From Aralia elata (lineage: Eukaryota; Streptophyta; Magnoliopsida; Apiales; Araliaceae): DNA of 64,000 nucleotides. Position numbers and translations under genes: made by a program. The stretch covers positions 87,841,716-87,905,715 of the forward strand of contig CM068386.1 in the NCBI GenBank assembly GCA_034770075.1, given 5' to 3'. Positions 46,171 to 57,049 of the stretch are shown piece by piece (the first letter of the stretch is position 1; each line of letters opens with the position of its first letter). A model generated the notes under the pieces. The model was not told the origin of the DNA and ran no database searches. It saw only the letters and a list, made by a program, of their open reading frames with translations.

Positions 46171-46415
46171 TGGCAAGGGTTCTCTAGCTACTACAACAGC
46201 TTGTACCAGCAGGCGATGAGACAGATGAGGGGATGAGGGGCATGTTGGTCTTTAGCTGTGCCGCAACAAGCACTTGCAACAAGCTCTTGTGCTGCCGCAA
46301 CAGCTTGTTGCGGCAGGGGAAAAATGAGTCCAATCTCGGCCATTCATTATCGAGATCAACGATTAGAATCATGGTTGTTGGAATAGTGTCCATAGCAACT
46401 GGTTGTTATGGATGG
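46171..46415. repeat. Right terminal inverted repeat of the giant MULE
   Basis: Inverted copy of 29106-29305. It contains GCCGCAACAGCTTGTTGCGGC (46295-46315), a palindrome with 9-bp arms and a 3-bp loop, plus two further half-copies (CCGCAACAAGC and GCAACAAGCTCTTG). Confidence 0.8.
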
Positions 46416-46436
46416 AATGGTAATCGAAAATAATTC

Positions 46437-46605
46437 TTTCGGAAACAATTAATTCCGATCAAATTTCCGACGGATTAATCCCGGACCACTTTATATCCGA
46501 CCGAATTTCTAACGGGAAAATCTGTCGAAAATAAACTAACTTCGACGAAATTAGCTTATTTTCGACAAAAAAATTCCGTCAGAAATAAGTTATTTTGTTG
46601 TAGTG
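46437..46605. mobile_element. CACTA (En/Spm) transposon end, fragment
   Basis: The reverse complement starts CACTACAACAAAATAACTTA and continues with sub-terminal words like TTTCGACG and TTCTGACGGAATTTTT, typical for the CACTA superfamily. Only this one end is present. No matching left end was found in the window. Confidence 0.65.
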
Positions 46606-47314
46606 CTGGAATTCGTTCCCTGCGCTCCCATGCACGACTTTGGCCCCCAGTGCCAAGTCCCAAGTTCAAAAAATCAACTGTTTCCGAATCGAGACGTTTG
46701 AACGTCGACTTTCTCCGTCCATTTCCTTCGTTGTTTGTCGTATGGGATCCCTAAACTGCCATTATTTTTCAAAAATGAAGAAAATAAGAGCAGATGTGTA
46801 CCTGTTTAATTCTCATAAGGCCCTCCTAACTTCTAGCGCCAAATGATAACGCTGTGTTTCGGCCGGCTCAACCACCGGAACTAGGTGCTTCGAAATACCT
46901 GAAATGGAACAAATACGCGGAGGATTGGCCTCCGGATCCGCCTCTGATGATTAAGTCAGTAAAGCGTTTATGGAGTTTGGTAGTCTGAGAATATGAAAGT
47001 GTGTGTAAAAAAAAGAAATATACCAAAGGCCCTCCTTTATATTTATATCTCCTCCTTTATCTGTTTGTTAGGTTTTTTCCCATGTATGACGGGGAGCTAT
47101 TGCTAATAAGTCCAAATACAGGCGAACTGATTCGAATAAGAGCCCTCAAGGAAAAGGAGTCTAATTCTTTTACGCATTTCACGCTTGAAGGGAACTCAAG
47201 TCGTACCAACTAGTGTTCGGGCTTGTCTAAGGGCTCGGAACCCCTAGGAAAGCCCAAGGTCTTTTAGGGATTCGGGTCCCTTGTAGTTCGGAGTATTGCT
47301 CCCTAATACTTTTG
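46606..47314. other. Unassigned block with LTR- or promoter-like composition
   Basis: Balanced composition, unlike its AT-rich flanks. It includes CTAGCGCCAAATGATAACGC (46836-46855) and two CCCTCCTTTATATTTATATC-like TATA words (47030-47055). Plus-strand ORFs at 46640-46846 and 47001-47213 match nothing I recognise. It could be a Gypsy LTR or leader fragment. Confidence 0.4.
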
Positions 47315-47535
47315 TTTTTTGATAGAACAGTAGCAAACTTGAGTAGCTACCTTGTTATTTTCAAAAATAAAATGTAAAATTTATATATAAATAAATAAAT
47401 TAAAAGACAAAAGATGAAGAGTGAATTTTTTGATAGAACAGTAGCAAACTTGAGCTACCTTGTTATTTTCCAAAATAAAATGTAAAATTTATATATAAAT
47501 AAATAAATTAAAAGACAAAAGATGAAGAGTGAATT
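47315..47535. repeat. 111-bp tandem duplication
   Basis: Two head-to-tail copies beginning TTTTTTGATAGAACAGTAGC (47315 and 47426) differ by one 3-bp indel (GAGTAGCTACC against GAGCTACC) and about one substitution, so the duplication is recent. Confidence 0.93.
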
Positions 47536-48600
47536 TATGCAGGCAAACTGATGTTGCCCATTCTTGTTACTTGCAAATGCAGACATTTTTCTTAAGCACA
47601 TATTTACTTCTTCTTGGTGAACAAAAAGGGTGAAACACCAACATGCTATAGAATACCAACTTTCAGAAAAAAATAAAATAAAAAATGGATCGATTACATA
47701 GAATTAGAAGTTAACGAGTACTTAGAATTATTGTGTTATTTTGGGTATAACATAAATTTTAAGTTTAAAAATCTTTTATATAACTTATTTTGCTGATTAA
47801 AAAATAAAATAACATACAAGATTAATTTGTTGTATTCAAAAGTTTAATGAATTACATAAATTTAAATTTTAAAATTTTTTAATATTGACTTTAAAAATTA
47901 ATACTTGATCTTATATTTTGGAACTGATGGCTTATAATATAAGCTTATATGCATGCAATATAAATAGTAGTCTACAAATAACTTGTGATAGAGACTCGTA
48001 TGAAAATCCTAGCCTGATAACTTGTGAGTTGCTGGAAATTGGATATACGTTAGAATAATTACATGAAGGCCGATAATCTATTAGGGGATATAACTTGTAA
48101 GACACAGATATTACTTGCAGAAAATGGTTATCTTATTAATGATACTTTCTACTTATAGTAAAATGTGATTAATGGGAATGAAGTAGTTAACAAAGTGCAA
48201 AGCAGCCCATTTGGTAACAAATAAGGATCATTGCATATATATATAGATGAAGTTTGTTGAACCAGTTTGTTTAATTCTACTTAAGTAGAAGTCAAGAATT
48301 TCAAAACCACAAGGCAATTGAATTGCAAACTAATTCTACTAGGAAACAGATATATATTTCCGTAAAAGTCTTTATTCGATGAATGTTAAACCTACCCACT
48401 ATTCACGCCAGAAGAATCATCGAAAATATTACTCCTATTTACTGTTCCTTACTGACTTATCTCACTCAGGCGATGTGACAACTTACTACAAATGTTAGTA
48501 GCTTGCTTCACTCAACCTAAATCTGATTACGATATTCTCCTACACCGCCTGAAAAAAGAATTATAGATTATCGCCACACGTTATCCTTTGCTCCTCCATT
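47536..48600. other. Intergenic region and promoter of the first LTP gene
   Basis: No gene seen. Around 47880-47930 there is a truncated relative of the Stowaway MITE (TATTGACTTTAAAAATTAAT then CTTATATTTTGGAACTGATGG). The rest is AT-rich host sequence. Confidence 0.5.
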
Positions 48601-48603
48601 CAA

Positions 48604-48612
48604 TATAAATAG
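48604..48612 (+). promoter_or_regulatory. TATA box of the first LTP gene
   Basis: TATAAATAG, 73 bp before the start codon, giving a leader of about 45 nt. Confidence 0.8.
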
Positions 48613-48684
48613 GGTTACATTGCCTAAGCAAGCACCTTCACACCTCTATTAATCCAACAATTTTCCTCTTTCTCTTCCACAAAA

Positions 48685-49059
48685 ATGGTTAAAATGACAA
48701 TAAGCTGTTCTAAATGGACAATCATCATGGTGGTTTTAGTTCTAACCACAACTAATATCTCCGTTAACGGAGATATTAGTTGTGTGGATTCCCTGACTAA
48801 AATGATCCCATGCGAGCCCTATTTGAATGATAAAACTCCCCAACCAAGTGCAGAATGTTGTGCTGGGGCACAAGCTCTAGACAAATTAGCTGTTGATTCT
48901 CTCCCAGATCGAAAGGCTATCTGCGAGTGTTTCAAGCGAGCGGCGTATTCGTTACCTATTGATTTTGAGAGAGCAAATGATATTCCATCCATATGCTACC
49001 TCAAAATCAGAATGTCATTTGATCCCACCATTGATTGTAACATGTATATATATATTTAA
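48685..49059 (+). CDS. Type-I non-specific lipid-transfer protein
   Basis: 124 residues. The hydrophobic segment WTIIMVVLVLTTT marks a signal peptide, so the mature protein starts around residue 29-31 and is secreted to the apoplast. The eight-cysteine motif is complete, with spacing C33-9-C43-14-CC-20-C80-x-C82-21-C104-13-C118, the type-I pattern. It forms a small helical bundle with a cavity for fatty acyl chains, used in cutin/wax transport or defence. PDRKAICECF resembles the first conserved LTP box. The C-terminus after the last Cys (NMYIYI) is odd: type-I genes often have an intron here, and ACAT|GTATAT followed by TTATGCAG (49126-49133) could be donor and acceptor, replacing that tail. 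A 38-bp perfect palindrome covers codons 21-33. A second LTP gene lies 1.5 kb away, convergent. Confidence 0.92.
   Translation: MVKMTISCSKWTIIMVVLVLTTTNISVNGDISCVDSLTKMIPCEPYLNDKTPQPSAECCAGAQALDKLAVDSLPDRKAICECFKRAAYSLPIDFERANDIPSICYLKIRMSFDPTIDCNMYIYI
48747..48784. repeat. 38-bp perfect palindrome in the LTP coding sequence
   Basis: Centred on GTTAAC at 48763-48768, every base from 48747 pairs with its partner up to 48784, so there is no spacer. It encodes the end of the signal peptide and the first mature residues (TTTNISVNGDISC). Confidence 0.97.
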
Positions 49060-50585
49060 TTTCTCAAGTTAATTCCCATATTTAATTTTCTCTACTTTTT
49101 TGCCATTTACTTACCTCTTCAGTGTTATGCAGGATTTTAAGTATTGATGGAGCCTTTCGGAACGAAAATTGAAGACATTTAGTGGTTAAAATCAACCATG
49201 GAGGATATGCAATGTAACCCTATTTGTATGCAAAATGGTGGTTATACTGCAATATAATCACTGTACACCTTCACACCATTTATAGGTTGACAAGAGTTAA
49301 ATAAATTTTTCCTAACGTAGTTTTTCTTTTTCATTTTTTTTTTGCAATATATCAATAATCTATTGGTTTTAAAATATAATATTGCAATTGATTTTTGCTA
49401 ATAAAAAAAATCAATGTTGCTATTGATTTTTAAAAGTAACTTAGGATATTTTTAATTAGATTTATATAATTCATTAATGATTATATAGAAATCTTATAAT
49501 CATCAGTTGTATAAATTTTATATAATTTACAATATTAATTATTATACTAACTAAAATAAAATGAATCTATATTAATTTTGAGTTTAAAATTAAGTATTTT
49601 AAATTGAATATCAAAAAAATTAATAATAATCTTATATTTTGGAAGAGAATTATATTATGCTATGTTAAAATTATAAGAGTTGTAAAAGATGTATATATGT
49701 TAAATAACTAATTTATTTAAAAGTTTAAATTATTAGAAAGAGTCACCGTCAATACCAAATGCATTCTGGGTAGAGGAAGAATTCACATATAACAGTAAAG
49801 TAAAATGTTATCATAATAAAGTAAACATAATTGCTCATAATTTCCATCAAATCCAAACTGTCGTAGTAATTAAAAAAGGTCCCAACTTTAGAACGTAAAA
49901 TTTGCTCCATTCTTCTTGATGGCCAAGCTTATTTTTCCCAAGGAACCATTCTTCTTCTTCAGAATACTCTATCAACCATCAAATGCTGCAAAAGGAAAAC
50001 AAGTGAAAAGACCATTTTCTTTAGAACAAAATGGTTCTTTAATTATTTTATTATTATTGTTATTATTTTCTTCTCTGGTTCTTTCTATTAGGTGTTTTTG
50101 ATATTTAAGAGAGACTAGCACTCATTCCGAGTGAAATGATTTTATTTTATTTTTTGATAAGAAAAATCACTTTATTATGCATATATAGGATTATAAGAAA
50201 TAAAAAGGATTAAAAAAAAATAAGAGATGTATATAATAATAGGTCCGTCATGAATACCATGACCTTTTCTAACAAATAAACAAAAGTTCAAAGGGTGCTT
50301 TTTTTTTTTTTCCAAAACATATAACTGAACTAGAAGACATTATTTAAAATGGACTAAAACTAAATATAACAATTAGATATAAATGGAGGATTTTGCTATC
50401 ATAAAGTTTAAGATTTGTCAAGTTTTTGCCTATGCATTTAGAAAACGTTGCACCCGTATAGCATATAGTTTTATTGACAAAAACAATGTCATACAAATTA
50501 AAATCAATCAATAAAAAAGTCGTATTTTCGTGGGACAAAAGAGATAGAGAGAGAGAGAGACTTATTTTGTGGAACATAGACAGTA
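49060..50585. other. Intergenic region between the convergent LTP genes
   Basis: It starts with the probable intron or 3' UTR of the first LTP (to about 49320). The segment 49385-49645 is AT-rich and its right end (TTAATAATAATCTTATATTT) resembles the Stowaway MITE end, so probably a decayed MITE. A short plus-strand ORF at 49916-50101 is unsupported. A GA-rich microsatellite lies at 50540-50562. Confidence 0.5.
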
Positions 50586-50924
50586 TTACCTATTACAGTC
50601 GATATTGGGATCAATGGGAACTGGAACAGTGATATGACAAAGCTCAGGAATTTGCTTAGCTCTATCCCCAATAATTCCAAAGGATATAGCAGCTTGCTTT
50701 AAACAAACACACAAAGCTTTAAGTTCAGGCTTAGAGGAAGCAAGCTGGTTTAAGTCGTTTGCAGCCTGGCAACAAGGAGCAGAAATGAAACCAAAACCCA
50801 ACAAATAAGGGTTGCAAGGCAATAATTTGGTTATGGCATCTTGGCATGAAATTGCATTCACAGGGCTCAAAATCACACCTAAAACCAACAAACCTATAAC
50901 AAAAATTGAAGTAGACATGGCCAT
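50586..50924 (-). CDS. Type-I non-specific lipid-transfer protein, second copy
   Basis: 112 residues with a clear signal peptide (MAMSTSIFVIGLLVLGVILS, cleavage likely after VNA, giving ISC...). Cysteine spacing C27-9-C37-13-CC-19-C72-x-C74-21-C96-13-C110 is the type-I pattern. The mature size is about 88 residues, typical. It ends DCNR then TAA. The bases AG|GTAATAC at the stop look like a splice donor, the usual position of the short LTP intron, so one or two more residues may come from a second exon. It is clearly diverged from the first LTP (different box GDRAKQIPELC), so the pair is an old duplication or independent family members. Secreted, lipid-binding by homology; the ligand is unknown. 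Confidence 0.93.
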   Translation of the reverse strand: MAMSTSIFVIGLLVLGVILSPVNAISCQDAITKLLPCNPYLLGFGFISAPCCQAANDLNQLASSKPELKALCVCLKQAAISFGIIGDRAKQIPELCHITVPVPIDPNIDCNR

Positions 50925-50993
50925 TTTTGTAACAAATCAAAAAGAGACTTTTTTTCTTTTTTGTCAGTGTGGAGGTATAAGAAGGTTTGGAGT

Positions 50994-51002
50994 CTATTTA
51001 TA
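50994..51002 (-). promoter_or_regulatory. TATA box of the second LTP gene
   Basis: TATAAATAG on the minus strand, 69 bp before the start codon. The same nine bases serve the first LTP gene at a similar distance. Confidence 0.8.
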
Positions 51003-52132
51003 GTGTCATGCAAGAACCTCCAAGGGTACTATTGTAAAAAATAATGCTTTTATAATTTTCACATATTTGTTAATTATTTGGCTATTTGTATGGATAAGTA
51101 TCATGGATAATTAATTTGATCATGATTTCTCTTTATCTACTAATAAATATTGTTAGTTTTTAATCTCTAGACGTTACTTTTTCTTTTTTATAATGTCATG
51201 CAAGTATTGGTGTCTTGTGATAATCAATTTACTTATTAATATTTTTTTTTGGGGGTGGTGGGGTTAGAATTTTTATGTTAGCTTTTTGTAAGTTATATTT
51301 TGCCTTTCCCTTAAGGACTGATAAGTGGTGTAAACAAATTACACAAAATTGGCAATTTGTAAAAAACATAAATATTCCATAAACACCAAATCATGGGGGC
51401 AGGAGGGAAAGAGGGTAAAATCTCAAAATCATTCAGAAGTGTATAATACCAAAATGATAGGCTAGCGGCAACGCCTCTCTTCTTTTTACTGTACAAGATC
51501 ATAAATTCAAATTAATTTCTCATAAAACTTGGAATCAACACAAGCCTTACATAATCAATTAAAGTTTTCTTTGAATTCACCCTAATTTTCACTATATCTT
51601 TAGAATTGAAATATATCTCTAAATTTACTAAACTGTAATAATATAGGTTCTAAATTTTTTTTAACCTGATTTGTTAGATAAAAGTTACTTGAGAGTGTGA
51701 ATGAAAATTATGTTCTTATACAACTATTTAAAAGTTTAGGTATAGTATGCTTAATTGTTGGTGAAATCTTATCCCCCACTGAGTAAGTAAGTCAATATTT
51801 AGCCGGACGGTTTTTATACTTTGTGTATAAATTTGGAATTAAATGTCTTATTTTGCAAATATGTTGCGTTGACGGTTACGATGAGAAAGAAAATGAAATT
51901 GCCTTTTCTGTAAATATTTATAGTAACATGGACATTATGAGAACTTAAAACTTCACCTATACCTACATAGAATTATATTTTTGCTAGCTTCATCAAGATA
52001 TTATTCACAAAATAAATAATACACATGTTATTAATCAAAATATTTTCAATTCAACTCACACAACATAATAGTTTTGTCCTAAAAAGTGTTGTCCACCACG
52101 GTCAAAAAAGTTATGTAATTACACAATGTAAA
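51003..52132. other. AT-rich intergenic region, nothing recognised
   Basis: Upstream region of the second LTP gene. No repeat border or coding frame was found. The final 9 bp, CAATGTAAA, may be the left target duplication of the MULE-like element that follows. Confidence 0.5.
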
Positions 52133-52838
52133 GGTCGAATTGTAAAATTGTCTTTCTAAATTGTTACCCAATTTCAATATGATCCGTAAATTTTTAAAAA
52201 TCTAAGTTGGGACATATTTTAAGAGCAAAATGATAAATTCACTTAAATAACAACTAATTAATTAACTAATATAATAATAACTCATAAATTGAACCATATT
52301 AATAATTGAAAAACAAATAATAAAATAACAAATGAGCTATCTTAAGTAATTAATCTTTTTGGTTAATTCTTTTCATTAATTATTTCATTATGCAAGTATG
52401 TTTTTTTTTTTTGGATTTTATGTAATTATTTTTTTTTTTGACATAAATAAAAAAAGCCTAAAAAAATTCTCAAAAATAAAACCCAATTTCAAATCAAAAT
52501 CTGATCTGCTTTTCATTCTTCGATTTCATGGCGGAAGAAAGAGCCATCATTTTAGGTTTCAAATCTCATAAACCCAATCTCAAAAATCACTTGCGCTCCT
52601 TTCATTTTTCGATTTCATGGCGAAGGACTCATCATTTTGGGTTTCAAATTAAATCTCAAAAACCTTCTGATCTGCTCTCGATTTCATGGAGGAAGTGAAG
52701 GCGGAGGCGGAGTTGAGGAGGTGCTGGCGGTGGCGCGTGGTGGTGAGGGAGGTGTTGGGATCTAAATGGTTTCTCTTTCCCTTTCTTCTCTCCATTGATG
52801 TCCTCAGCAAGCTTTCAGAAAGCCAAGACATCGAATCT

Positions 52839-54018
52839 TGTTGTATCTGTAAATATAATTAATATTTAATATTCAATGATAGTATTAGATAAGTAAGTAA
52901 ATCAGAATTAGAAAGTTCAGTATCCTTACTTGAAAATCAGAATCTGGAAAAACAAAGAATATTTATAAATCCGAATCCTTTGAATTCACAAAGTTTCCTT
53001 GAAGCAAATTTATTCCCTCACTGGTGCTAAAGGATTTTTTAATAATTACTTTCCAAGATATATAAAACGGATTTCCAATTCTTAATTAGAAGCACTTCAA
53101 AATTAAGAATTTTTCGAACGCAATTTCTATGTTATAGACTTGAACTGACTATGATGAATGAAAGAATGCAAAGAAGGAAACACGAAGTACTTTGAATTGC
53201 TCGTGAATTGAATGAATTCGAATGGCAGCCCCCCTATCTATTTATAGGAAGGGTTCGTGACCCATCTGATGGGACACAACCCATTGAAAGGGCATCGGAT
53301 GCATATGAAAAGGTATGACATAGTACTTGTTCGGTCATAACGACGTAGTTTTGGGCCTTAGTAGAATGAGCGCATCCGTTCGGACAAAAAACGATGCAGT
53401 TTTGGGTTTGCCATAGGGCGCTTCTGTTCGGACAGACGCTCCCCAAAACGACGTAGTATTAATATTTCCGTTCGGCAAATAGTGCTTTCAAAACGTCGTA
53501 GTATGATAATAAATAACATTTCTCAAAAACGACACAGTTTTGATAATAGAACTAAAATAAAATAAACAAAATTCAAAATAAAATTTTGTCCAAAAAATAT
53601 ATACAAAGACCCAGACCCACGAACCACGAGCCCGACCCGACCGGTCGGTCGGCGGCGACGCGCGTGTGGGTTCAAACCAAGCCTTGACTAGGTCTTTTCC
53701 CTTCCACAAAAGTGGGGTGCCCATTGGGGCCCAAACCCAAGAGCAACTTTCTTGTATATAAACCAAATAATACTTTAGTTCTTAACCTATGTGGGACTTG
53801 ACTTCCCACAAATATTTATTATTATTTCAAAGGGTGATCTTTGGAGTCAATTTTCTCATTCAATACATAATGAATTTGACCAAATAAATCTACCACGTTA
53901 TACTCCTCGCGGAGGATAATGCATTGGTGCATGGACCCGACATTTTTGGAGTGTGGGTCCCACATTAAATTGAGCCTCAAAATGCTCTAATATTTATTTT
54001 TCAAACCTATTTCCAACA
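52839..54018 (-). mobile_element. Left LTR (3' LTR) of the second Copia element, 1180 bp
   Basis: TGTTGTATCTG...TTTCCAACA on the plus strand, preceded by AATCT (52834-52838), which recurs at 59938-59942. Next to it is the minus-strand polypurine tract ATGTGGGGGGT (54019-54029). The LTR carries several CAAAACGACGTAGT-like repeats (53330-53530). Confidence 0.94.
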
Positions 54019-54619
54019 ACCCCCCACATGAATGTAAAATTGGCTTTAAAACAGAAGAAAAAAAATAATGAATATGTAAACACTAGTTCAAAATACAAAA
54101 GAAAAGATACTTCATCGAGTTAAGTAGTGGCTTTGAACTTGCCCTAGTAAAATCTATCGGATTTACTTAGCTAATCAGTAGACTTGATGTCTTTGAACTG
54201 TCAGCTTTTCGTGTAAACCAATACAATAGAATTCACAAAATATCTCTTTAGACATAGTTGGATGTTCTCACGTTTGTGTTCTTTTTGGCCTTGAAACACC
54301 TCTTGGTTCCGTGAGTATATTAGAGAATTCAGCCTTCAAAATTCTCATCGAAGTGGCCCCCTTCTTACTCACGTAGGTGACTTCTATCAAGAGTATCCTG
54401 TAATACCCTACTTGAATGTATTTCAAGATATAAAAGTCATTAAAAGCGTACCTTATCTTGATTCTCGCGGCAGATGTTCACTGTCTCATCATAGGAATGG
54501 TTAGGAGTAAATATCTCCTCAGTACTTTACTGACTACTACAGAGTTTGGTTTGCCCATTGAACCTAGATCTTGGGATCTCCAGTCAACTATGTTGGGTTG
54601 CCACTATGACGACTCTTAT
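54019..54619 (-). other. 3' untranslated region of the second Copia element
   Basis: Between the RNase H stop and the polypurine tract. No ORF or repeat was recognised. Confidence 0.6.
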
Positions 54620-55310
54620 TTAAACAATAGGCTTTAAACCCATTCCCTTCGATGAACTTTCCACTTGCTCTCTTGTTAAACCTTTCGTAAGCAGATCCGC
54701 AATATTATCTTTTGACTTTACATAGTCAATTGAGATAATTCCATTTGAGAGAAATTGTCTAACGGTATTATGTCTTCGTCGTATATGGCGTGACTTACCG
54801 TTATATAAATGACTCTGTGCTCTTCCAATTTCTGATTGGCTATCACAGTGTATACATATAGCTGGCACATGTCTTGACCAATTTGGAATATCTTCCAAGA
54901 AATTACGAAGCCACTCTGCTTCTTCTCCAGCTTTGTCTAAAGCAATGAATTCTGATTCCATTGTAGACCTCTCAATACACGTTTGTTTTGAGGATTTCTA
55001 AGATACCGCTACACCTCCAAGAGTAAAGATATATCCACTTGTGGATTTCAAGTCTTTATTATCAGATATCCAATTAGAATCACTATATCCTTCCAATACT
55101 GTTGGATATCTTGTATAGTGCAGTCCATATTTTTGAGTATGTTTTAAATATCCCAAAACTTTCAAAATAGCTTTCCAGTGATCTTTACCTAGATTACTCG
55201 TATACCGACTTAGTTTACTTACCGAATAAGCTATATCTGGTGTAGTACAGTTCATGACATACATTAAACTGCCTATTATACGAGAATATTCTAATTGGGA
55301 TATGCTATAA
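54620..55310 (-). pseudogene. RNase H of the second Copia element
   Basis: 54998-55264 encodes MYVMNCTTPDIAYSVSKLSR and YSDSNWISDNKDLKSTSGYI, with the RNase H Asp in YSDSNW. A TAG replaces the usual Trp after GGVAVS (near 54999). It continues with MESEFIALDKAGEEAEWLRN (the conserved Glu) and CDSQSEIGRAQSHLYNGKSR. The end reads YVKSKDNIADLLTKGLTREQ. One stop, otherwise well preserved. Confidence 0.92.
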
Positions 55311-56532
55311 CCTTCATTTTTGGCTAGATGAAGATTTATATCAACTGGGTCTTATTTAGAATTATATTATACTTATTGAATTTTTCAAGTATTTTTTCAA
55401 TGTAGTGATTTTGAGATAATATAATTCCATCAGATGTTCTATAAATCTTAATTCCTAATATTATATCGGCAACCCCTAAGTCGTTCATATCAAATCTATT
55501 AGCCAACATACGTTTGGTAGAGTTGATAACTTTATTGTTGCTACCCATGATTAGCATATCATCTACATAAAGACAAACAATGACATATTCCTTTTGAGTG
55601 CTTTTGACATAAATACATTTGTCACACTCATTAATTTTAAATCCATTTGATAACATAGGATTATCAAATTTCTCATGCCATTGTTTTGATACTTGTTTCA
55701 ATCCATACAAGGATTTAACAACTTTGCATACCTTCCTCTCTTGTCTAGGAGTAATGAAACCTTCAGGTTGTTCCATATATATTTTTTCATCTAATTCACC
55801 ATTTAAGAATGTAGTTTTTACATCCATTTGATGTATTTCAAGTCTATTTAATGATACTATTGCTATTAGCATACGAATAGACATAATTCTTGTAACTGGT
55901 GACTAAGTGTCGAAATAATCCAATCCTTCCCTTTGTCTATAGCCTTTAACAACAAGCCTTACTTTATATTTATCAATTGAACCATCAGCTTTCATCTTCT
56001 TTTTGAAGATCCATTTGTACCTTAAGGGTTTGGAACCAGGTGGAAGGTCGACCAATTCCCATGTATGATTTGGCATAATGGATTCAATTTCACTATTAAT
56101 TGCTTCTTTCCAATGAGAAATATCTGGAGAGGATATTGCTTCCTTGTACATTTGAGGATTATTTTCTAACAAATATGTTAGAAAATCCGGGCCAAAAGAC
56201 TTTGAAATCCTTGCCCTTTTGTTACGTCTAGGTTCATCCACTACAGACTCTTTGTCTATATTTTCAGGATTATCACTAGTAGCCTCTAAAGGTCTTCTGT
56301 GTGAATTTGACTCTTTATTCATGTTATATGGAAACACATTCTTAAAGAACGATGCATCTCTTGATTCAATAAAAGTATTAACATGAATATCAAGAATTTC
56401 AGATTTATGAACAAGAAAGCGATAAGCACTACTATTATTTGCATAACCAATGAATACACAGTCAATGGTTTTTGGTCCTATCTTAACCTTTTTAGGTTTA
56501 GGAACCATCACTTTTGCTAGACACCCCCACAC
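55311..56532 (-). pseudogene. Reverse transcriptase of the second Copia element
   Basis: The 55903-56532 piece ends the integrase tail (DCVFIGYANNSSAYRFLVHK) and starts the RT (HWKEAINSEIESIMPNHTWE, VVKGYRQREGLDYFDT). A TAG stop follows, where Copia elements have Tyr. 55336-55884 continues (MDVKTTFLNGELDEKIYMEQ, VKSLYGLKQVSKQWHEKF) to the catalytic CLYVDDMLIMGS near 55560. A frameshift near 55360 separates this from DPVDINLHLAKNE. The RT active site is intact, but the chain is broken twice. Confidence 0.93.
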
Positions 56533-57045
56533 TCTTACGTATTTATAGCAAGGTCTATGACCTTTTCATAATTCATAAGGTGTTTTGTGAGTTTTCTTAT
56601 GAGGTATTTTGTTAAGAATATAATTGGCAGAAAGCAAAGCTTCCCCCCAACAAATTCTAGGTGCTCCAGAACTAGTTAACATAGCATTTAACATTTCTTT
56701 TAATGTTCGGTTCTTGTGTTCAGCAATACCATTAGATTGAGGTGAATAAGGAGCGGTAGTTTGGTGAATGATACCATGAGTAGAACATATCTCTTCAAAT
56801 GGTGATTCATATTCACCACCTCTATCGCTTCTTATAGCTTTAATCTTTTTGTTAAGTTGATTCTCAGCTTCATTTTTATAATATTGAAACATTTCTATAG
56901 CCTCATCTTTGCTTCTTAGCAAATATACATAACAATATCTTGTGCAGTCATCAATAAAAGTAATGAAATATTTTTTCCCATCTCTTGTTTGCACAAACTT
57001 TAAATCACATATATCAGTGTGAATTAAATCTAGAGGTTCAGTTTT
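56533..57045 (-). pseudogene. Integrase core of the second Copia element
   Basis: The frame covers TEPLDLIHTDICDLKF (entered by a frameshift near 57055, where a T run has one extra base), FITFIDDCTRYCYVY, IRSDRGGEYESPFEE and SNGIAEHKNRTLKEM. All three DDE residues are in place. After TPYEL a TGA sits where TGG (Trp) is usual, followed by KGHRPCYKYVRVWGCLAK. Confidence 0.93.
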
Positions 57046-57049
57046 CCTT

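Larger units (their letters stand above)
29106..46415. mobile_element. Giant MULE (about 17.3 kb) with PMD/Ulp1 gene and FAR1-type transposase
   Basis: Sequence at 29106-29305 is the inverted copy of about 46171-46415. Shared words include CAGTTGCTATGGA, GAGATTGGACTCATTTT, ACATGCCCCTCATCCCCTCA and ACAAGCTGTTG. Between them lie a plus-strand plant-mobile-domain/Ulp1 pseudogene (30040-32640) and a minus-strand FAR1/MULE transposase (46014 down to about 34440). Ulp1-type proteases inside MULEs are known from the KAONASHI class, and the plant mobile domain is known from mobile elements. Later insertions include an Athila element (35114-44393); without it the MULE is about 8 kb. No 9-bp target duplication is visible at the borders. 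Confidence 0.75.
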
